Of a stretch of 10,029 nt of DNA, positions 7,401 through 10,029 are shown piece after piece; within the stretch, counting starts at the first letter, position 1, and every line of letters starts with the position of its first letter. Position numbers and translations under genes: made by a program. The DNA is from Synergistaceae bacterium (GTDB taxonomy: Bacteria > Synergistota > Synergistia > Synergistales > Aminobacteriaceae). The stretch lies in the NCBI GenBank assembly GCA_017455085.1, contig JAFTBT010000037.1, positions 1 through 10,029 of the forward strand, written 5' to 3'. Under the pieces are notes generated by a model, which saw only the letters and a list, made by a program, of their open reading frames with translations, had not been told where the DNA came from and made no database searches.

Positions 7401-8688
7401 CAACTCGAAATACATGGCTTCGCAGTTCATGATGATGATGAATATCTATATACGCTTCAGGATTGACGAGGGGCTTGACGAGTACGAGAGCGACACCGAG
7501 ATTGTTCCGGCGGGGCATGTGGCATTCATGACGATACATCAGGCGAAGGGCAGGGAGTTTCCGATAGTGTTCGTAGATTCTCTGTGGTCTAAACCTGATT
7601 CAGAACTTCAGAAGGACAGAAACAATCAGTTCATGAGCAGCATACTAACGGGACATTCTCGCAGACCGGAGTTTGAGCCGCAAGAGTCGATAAAGCTGTT
7701 TGATTTCTGGAGGATGTATTATGTTGCGTTCACGAGGGCGCAGAATTTGCTAGTGCTTACCTGCAGCGAGAATAATATCACTCCCAGCAAGTACTTAGAG
7801 GGTGCGTACAACAGACTTGATGACGCTGACGATATATTTACGCCGTCTGAGCTTGAGGCTGACGAACAGCGGGACTCTGAACACCTGAAAACGTATTCTT
7901 TCACGTCGGACATACTGACTTACGAATCATGCCCTATGCAGTACAAATTTTTCTGTGAGCTGGAATTCCCGCAGACTTCTTCGCAGATGACCTTACTGGG
8001 AAAACTGGTACATGCCACTATCGAGGACATACACAAGGCCGTACTGAATCAGGAGGCAGCAAAAATCACTGAGGCGAATATTTCCGAGTGGTTCAGCGCG
8101 AATTACGAGCGGCTTTCACGGAGTGAGCTTGCGTACCTGAATGACTCGGCCAAGAGAACGGCATTTGCTCAGGTGATGCACTATGTGAATCTTCAGGGCG
8201 ACGACTGGAGCGGCATAGTGATGGCTGAAGCTGAAGTGAACCTTGTGCGCGAGGAATATATTCTTGAGGGGAAAATAGACCTTGTGAGAATCAGGGACGG
8301 CATGGCGGAGATCATAGACTTCAAGAGCGGAAGCAAGCCCAATATGAACATCAGCAGCGACCGTGACAGACTGGAGGACTGCCGTAGACAGGTGAACGTG
8401 TATGCGTATTTAGCGGCACATGCATTAGGGCTTGGGGTGTCCGGGATGAAGCTGTACTACACCGGCGAGAAGGGCAGCAATCCGGAGATAGTGTACCCGT
8501 ATGATGAGGAGGAAGCAGAAAAAGTTGTGAAGGGGTTTGACGAAGTTGTGAGGAAGATTCAGGCTGTAGATTTTGAGCACAGGAGTCAAGATATTGAGAC
8601 ATGCGGGGAATGCCCGTTCAGGTATCATTGCCGGAAGGACACTCCGAAAATCAAGGATAATGCTGCGGATATACAGCTTCCGGAATAG
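4471..8688 (+). CDS. coiled coil / degenerate RecQ-like / UvrD-type helicase / Fe-S PD-(D/E)XK nuclease fusion
   Basis: A 1405-residue DNA-processing protein. Residues 5-70 form a heptad-like coiled coil. Residues about 95-400 follow RecQ order (FRPGQ 111-115, RFVIHYDLP 350-358) but look inactive: the P-loop reads PEHYGKS (133-139), DEAH is replaced by DTKI (225-228), and the GRaGRDG arginine motif is absent. Residues about 438-1110 are a full SF1A helicase: Q446, GPGTGKT 462-468, IDEYQD 666-671, GDDDQ 694-698, NYRST 731-735, TIHQAKGREF 1021-1030, YVAFTRA 1084-1090. Residues about 1145-1395 are a RecB/AddB/Cas4-type nuclease: C1154, H1181, D1270, DFK 1283-1285, QVNVY 1307-1311, C1378-x2-C1381-x5-C1387. 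The TTG start is the first usable codon after the frame opens at 4426; AGAGAGG lies 14 nt upstream. Repair, recombination or phage defence is inferred, not shown. Confidence 0.88.
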   Translation: MTPEEQKQVQNLINARTKLLTEQISRQEQQISSLSSQLDAKDHELSGLRTQLTESQQLNEFLQAELHRLKSRPTPQPVIIPALAQTPEPPAPQKPSYLTALLRQHFSLDSFRPGQEDVIDAILSGRDIFCSMPEHYGKSICYRLPALLMPGLTLVISREEPDASQPSPHTEYLLSSASQTKRRALLRSLKNGSGKILCSSLSQLTSDEITSALRNIDISFAAVIDTKILKPCTEFLDSLGKKRIARGIFTAAASPADRQEFFSLLRSPARVITGYNNPDVSLRVLRSESKPSALRKLIAEKEDLPGVIFCSSPEGVFKIRETLRDSGKLDDTITVLPSRLYEQAQRENIRFVIHYDLPENLAAYSREISIVDGTKAECVMLVSRKELLAADNSVVKFCSAKKPKDFLLSYLGEDEKFSAQTENPKTAGLTPEDFSDFDFGTANEAQKDAITSTNGPMLIIAGPGTGKTYTLIQRAVFLIQKKHIKPENIMLATFTDKAAQELTTRISEALSSRNILADTGSMYVGTFHALCSRILKDYADFTGLGKTFRILDDFGHAYLIMQNYKRFEAIPGIAQVFRNPGKWKRSCELRDYINAISEELIDPDELIADTDPAVSALGQAMKLHDEILRNADSMSYSALLAQTYRFLRGNPEILETLQRKIQYIMIDEYQDTNYVQEQLVFLLGSESKNICVVGDDDQSLYRFRGATVRNILEFPEKFGKNECKIVRLMLNYRSTPAIVEFASRWMDDTGEFFSWENFRHPKKLEAYKPEAAYPSVMRLADVNDVQGWHEKILAFIKSLKDSEAVSDYSQIAFLFRSVKSKNVQNLAQYLEANGISVYSPRSNLFFSRSEIRFAIACMISMFPDYLRSLESELFTDSASIKYYRDCLQNLYRYINKPAYSGLKRYLLMRREHHAKLRGYTGYTYSDLLYELFAFEPFTHALNAQAAGNVKNLRMARNLSKLVQVFRDYERSYNVNNINSKYMASQFMMMMNIYIRFRIDEGLDEYESDTEIVPAGHVAFMTIHQAKGREFPIVFVDSLWSKPDSELQKDRNNQFMSSILTGHSRRPEFEPQESIKLFDFWRMYYVAFTRAQNLLVLTCSENNITPSKYLEGAYNRLDDADDIFTPSELEADEQRDSEHLKTYSFTSDILTYESCPMQYKFFCELEFPQTSSQMTLLGKLVHATIEDIHKAVLNQEAAKITEANISEWFSANYERLSRSELAYLNDSAKRTAFAQVMHYVNLQGDDWSGIVMAEAEVNLVREEYILEGKIDLVRIRDGMAEIIDFKSGSKPNMNISSDRDRLEDCRRQVNVYAYLAAHALGLGVSGMKLYYTGEKGSNPEIVYPYDEEEAEKVVKGFDEVVRKIQAVDFEHRSQDIETCGECPFRYHCRKDTPKIKDNAADIQLPE

Positions 8689-8719
8689 GCAGCCGTCAGC
8701 TCACGAAAGCCCATAGCCG

Positions 8720-8750
8720 AAAAAAAAGACCTCCGCACTTTACGCGAAGG
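8720..8750 (-). terminator. intrinsic terminator of the lipoprotein gene
   Basis: Read on the minus strand, CCTTCGC (8750-8744) pairs with GCGGAGG (8736-8730) around a 7-nt loop, with one T-G wobble, and is followed after two bases by eight T (8727-8720). It begins 27 nt beyond the lipoprotein stop. On the plus strand there is no U-tract after the stem, so it should not terminate the convergent helicase transcript; I see no other plus-strand terminator in the 89-nt gap. Confidence 0.7.
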
Positions 8751-8777
8751 CCTCAAAAACTCATGCTGATAGTGTCC

Positions 8778-9344
8778 TCATTTTTTCCTGAACGTCATAA
8801 CATTATCGTACTCTATTCCTGTGCCATCGCTGATGACGGTTAACCTGTGTTCCGTCACCTGAATGATATTCTCCGCAAGTATCTCTATGTTCAGGACTGT
8901 CTTGTACTCGTCGAACAGCTCGCACCTCCAGTTGTCTGCACCGGACTTCACCATGCTCATGATCTGGCTGTCCAGATTTACCGGAATTATTCCGAAGTAT
9001 GAGCGTGTCTCGTCATTAAGCATTGCCCTCCAGCTTTCGTGCAGCGTTACGGTAGATATGCCGCGTGTTTCTGTGATTTCGGTATCCGTGAAATTCATAG
9101 ATGCTGTAACCAGATACATATTAAGTATTGCATCACCATAATCGACATCAACAGCAATCTCTTGATCTATGACCTCCCAATTTCCGTCAAGAACTGCTGC
9201 GGTGTTGTACGAATCCGGATTATTGTTGGGAATATCTGAACTCTCACTGCTTGATGAGGTATCTGCACTGCCTCCGCACCCTGAAAACACGAACACCAAG
9301 AAACACATTACAGTCATCAGACACCATAACACTACTTTGCGCAA
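8778..9344 (-). CDS. small secreted lipoprotein, possibly lipocalin-like fold
   Basis: The N-terminus has an Arg-Lys pair, a long hydrophobic stretch and then FSG-C, a lipobox-like site for signal peptidase II (Cys23 from this start). A Ser/Asp/Asn-rich linker follows, then about 140 residues opening with LDGNWEV and closing with VMTFRKK. A G-x-W near the start and a closing beta strand recall small lipocalin-like lipoproteins, but I do not recognise a specific family, and no function is claimed. The start is ambiguous. ATG at 9353 has AAGG directly against it, with no spacing, whereas the in-frame TTG at 9344 lies 8 nt after AAGGA and still gives a normal signal peptide, so I prefer TTG (188 residues; 191 from the ATG). 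The gene is convergent with the helicase gene and has its own terminator. No clear promoter was found upstream. Confidence 0.72.
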   Translation of the reverse strand: MRKVVLWCLMTVMCFLVFVFSGCGGSADTSSSSESSDIPNNNPDSYNTAAVLDGNWEVIDQEIAVDVDYGDAILNMYLVTASMNFTDTEITETRGISTVTLHESWRAMLNDETRSYFGIIPVNLDSQIMSMVKSGADNWRCELFDEYKTVLNIEILAENIIQVTEHRLTVISDGTGIEYDNVMTFRKK

Positions 9345-9410
9345 AACAATCATCCTTTCGTTGCTGCTAATGTTAATACACTCGGAAAGCTGAGGTTTAT
9401 TCTTGATACT

Positions 9411-9472
9411 TTATGCTGCTGAGAATGCCGGACATCTGGAACAACAAACCTGCTGACAGCGATAAAGCATAA
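9411..9472. other. long-armed inverted repeat between lipoprotein gene and tRNA cluster
   Basis: TTATGCT-GCTG (9411-9421) can pair with CAGC (9457-9460) and AGCATAA (9466-9472), giving 11 bp interrupted by a 5-nt bulge and enclosing a 35-nt loop. It lies just beyond the tRNA terminator and upstream of the lipoprotein gene, so it could be in that gene's promoter region. The evidence is only the pairing, and chance is not excluded. Confidence 0.25.
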
Positions 9473-9476
9473 TAAC

Positions 9477-9509
9477 AAAAAGCCTTAAGGTTTGCGTTCA
9501 CCTCAAGGC
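9477..9509 (-). terminator. intrinsic terminator of the tRNA operon
   Basis: On the minus strand GCCTTGAGGT (9509-9500) pairs with ACCTTAAGGC (9491-9482), 10 bp with one G-U pair and an 8-nt loop, followed at once by TTTTT (9481-9477). It lies 22 nt after the 3' end of tRNA-Gly, which marks tRNA-Gly as the last gene of the cluster. Confidence 0.85.
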
Positions 9510-9531
9510 CTGTTATTCACTATGTATCTTT

Positions 9532-9606
9532 TGGAGCGGAAGACGGGATTTGAACCCGCGACCCCAACCTTGGCAAGGTTGTGCTCTACCCCTGAGCTAC
9601 TTCCGC
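9532..9606 (-). tRNA. tRNA-Gly (anticodon GCC)
   Basis: A 75-nt cloverleaf including the encoded CCA. The acceptor stem GCGGAAG/CTTCCGC is perfect, followed by T8-A9 and the GCTC D-stem. The anticodon stem CAACC/GGTTG encloses TTGCCAA, so the anticodon is GCC, which reads glycine GGY codons. The T-arm contains the standard TTCGAAT loop and the discriminator base is U. It is the final gene of the Val-Asp-Phe-Gly cluster. Confidence 0.97.
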
Positions 9607-9759
9607 AATATCATTCATTACTGCTTGTTACTGCTTTGTTGCACTGTTGCTTGCTAATGCTGCGTTACGTGCTACTACACTATTGCTTATCAGTACTTTG
9701 TTTCGCTTACACTGCTTATGCTTGCTGACATACACAAAAATCATGCAACTTGTCATTTT

Positions 9760-9835
9760 TGGTGGCGGGACCCAGAATCGAACCGGGGACACATGGATTT
9801 TCAGTCCATTGCTCTACCATCTGAGCTATCCCGCC
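9760..9835 (-). tRNA. tRNA-Phe (anticodon GAA)
   Basis: A 76-nt cloverleaf including the encoded CCA. Acceptor GGCGGGA pairs with TCCCGCC and the discriminator is A. The anticodon stem ATGGA/TCCAT encloses CTGAAAA, giving anticodon GAA, which reads UUY. The T-loop is TTCGATT. It is separated from tRNA-Gly by an unusually long 153-nt spacer of low-complexity sequence. Confidence 0.97.
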
Positions 9836-9889
9836 CTGCACATTTCCCCTTAGACTTGACCTCTAGACTTCACATCACTCTAAATTTTA

Positions 9890-9967
9890 TGGCGGGGCCG
9901 ACGAGACTTGAACTCGCGACCTTCGGCGTGACAGGCCGACACTCTAAACCGACTGAGCTACGACCCC
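9890..9967 (-). tRNA. tRNA-Asp (anticodon GTC)
   Basis: A 78-nt cloverleaf including the encoded CCA. The acceptor stem is GGGGTCG with CGGCCCC (one T-G wobble). Placing the 5' end there puts T8-A9 immediately before the GCTC D-stem and leaves G as discriminator, the known AspRS identity base. The anticodon stem TCGGC/GCCGA encloses CTGTCAC, so the anticodon is GTC. It lies 17 nt downstream of tRNA-Val. Confidence 0.96.
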
Positions 9968-9984
9968 GCATTGGTCAAAATCTC

Positions 9985-10029
9985 TGGTGGGCGAAGCAGG
10001 GTTCGAACCTACGACCCCCTGCGTGTAAA
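9985..10029 (-). tRNA. tRNA-Val (anticodon TAC), partial at window edge
   Basis: Only the 3' part is visible: anticodon loop TTTACAC, 3' anticodon stem GCAGG, variable loop GGGTC, T-arm GTAGG-TTCGAAC-CCTGC, acceptor TTCGCCC, discriminator A and encoded CCA. Counting back from the T-arm fixes the loop as positions 32-38 and the anticodon as TAC, which reads valine. The 5' half, including the D-arm, lies beyond the window, so the acceptor pairing cannot be checked. Confidence 0.9.

Noticed and set aside
7075..7539. 154-codon minus-strand open frame inside the helicase gene
   Set aside because: It is the antisense shadow of conserved UvrD coding sequence, with no start context and no recognisable domain. 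The same holds for the minus-strand frame at 6058-6504.
8689..8777. Bidirectional terminator between the helicase and lipoprotein genes
   Set aside because: The stem has a T-tract only on the minus-strand side. On the plus strand the bases after the stem are CCTCAAAAAC, and one stem position becomes a C-A mismatch.
9354..9610. Possible integration site of a genomic island at the tRNA-Gly 3' end
   Set aside because: No second copy of the tRNA 3' end was seen elsewhere in the window and no integrase gene is present, so the lipoprotein and helicase genes cannot be called an island on this basis.
9492..9853. Plus-strand open frames across the tRNA genes
   Set aside because: They run antisense through tRNA-Gly and tRNA-Phe; the peptide segments resembling database entries are typical false proteins translated from tRNA complements.
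9890..9972. tRNA-Asp with a GCGGGGT acceptor stem, C discriminator and no CCA
   Set aside because: That reading leaves two extra bases before the D-stem. Shifting the 5' end by two gives a GGGGTCG acceptor, G discriminator and encoded CCA, which fits the standard structure.
1..10029. CRISPR array, insertion sequence or toxin-antitoxin pair
   Set aside because: No regularly spaced direct repeats, no transposase and no pair of small overlapping genes were found on either strand.

Overview
The window reads as chromosome from an anaerobic, amino-acid-fermenting, Gram-negative (diderm) bacterium. A Synergistota-like host is my best guess, from the LptD outer-membrane gene, a Ptb-type acyl-phosphate enzyme, a class IV aminotransferase, roughly 50% GC, and frequent TTG/GTG starts. 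This assignment is inference from gene content, not from a marker search.

Positions 1-2803 (+) are an envelope/metabolism operon: the 3' end of an unrecognised gene, lptD (22-nt overlap), and a class IV PLP aminotransferase that starts on a GTGA overlap with the lptD stop. A 111-bp imperfect palindromic repeat lies just after it (2821-2931). Positions 3015-3950 (+) are a phosphate butyryltransferase-family gene (ptb) with a strong Shine-Dalgarno site, a leader hairpin and a clear terminator at 3988-4023. If the aminotransferase acts on branched-chain amino acids, it and Ptb could be the first and a late step of amino-acid fermentation to acyl-phosphate, but no butyrate kinase is present here.

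Positions 4024-4400 hold no gene I can support. A consensus TATAAT then precedes the largest gene (4471-8688, +). It encodes a 1405-residue fusion: coiled coil, a degenerate RecQ-like SF2 helicase region that has lost its key ATPase residues, a complete UvrD/PcrA-type SF1A helicase, and a C-terminal PD-(D/E)XK nuclease of the AddB/Cas4 type with a four-cysteine Fe-S signature. This is the most interesting item in the window. A DNA repair, recombination or anti-phage role is plausible but not demonstrated. The same gene shows a steady strand-composition gradient, strongly C-rich at the 5' end and strongly G-rich at the 3' end.

Positions 8720-10029 are on the minus strand. A small lipoprotein gene ends in its own terminator and is convergent with the helicase gene. 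Behind it is a tRNA cluster, transcribed Val(TAC), Asp(GTC), Phe(GAA), Gly(GCC), all with encoded CCA ends. It closes with a strong intrinsic terminator at 9477-9509; tRNA-Val runs off the window.
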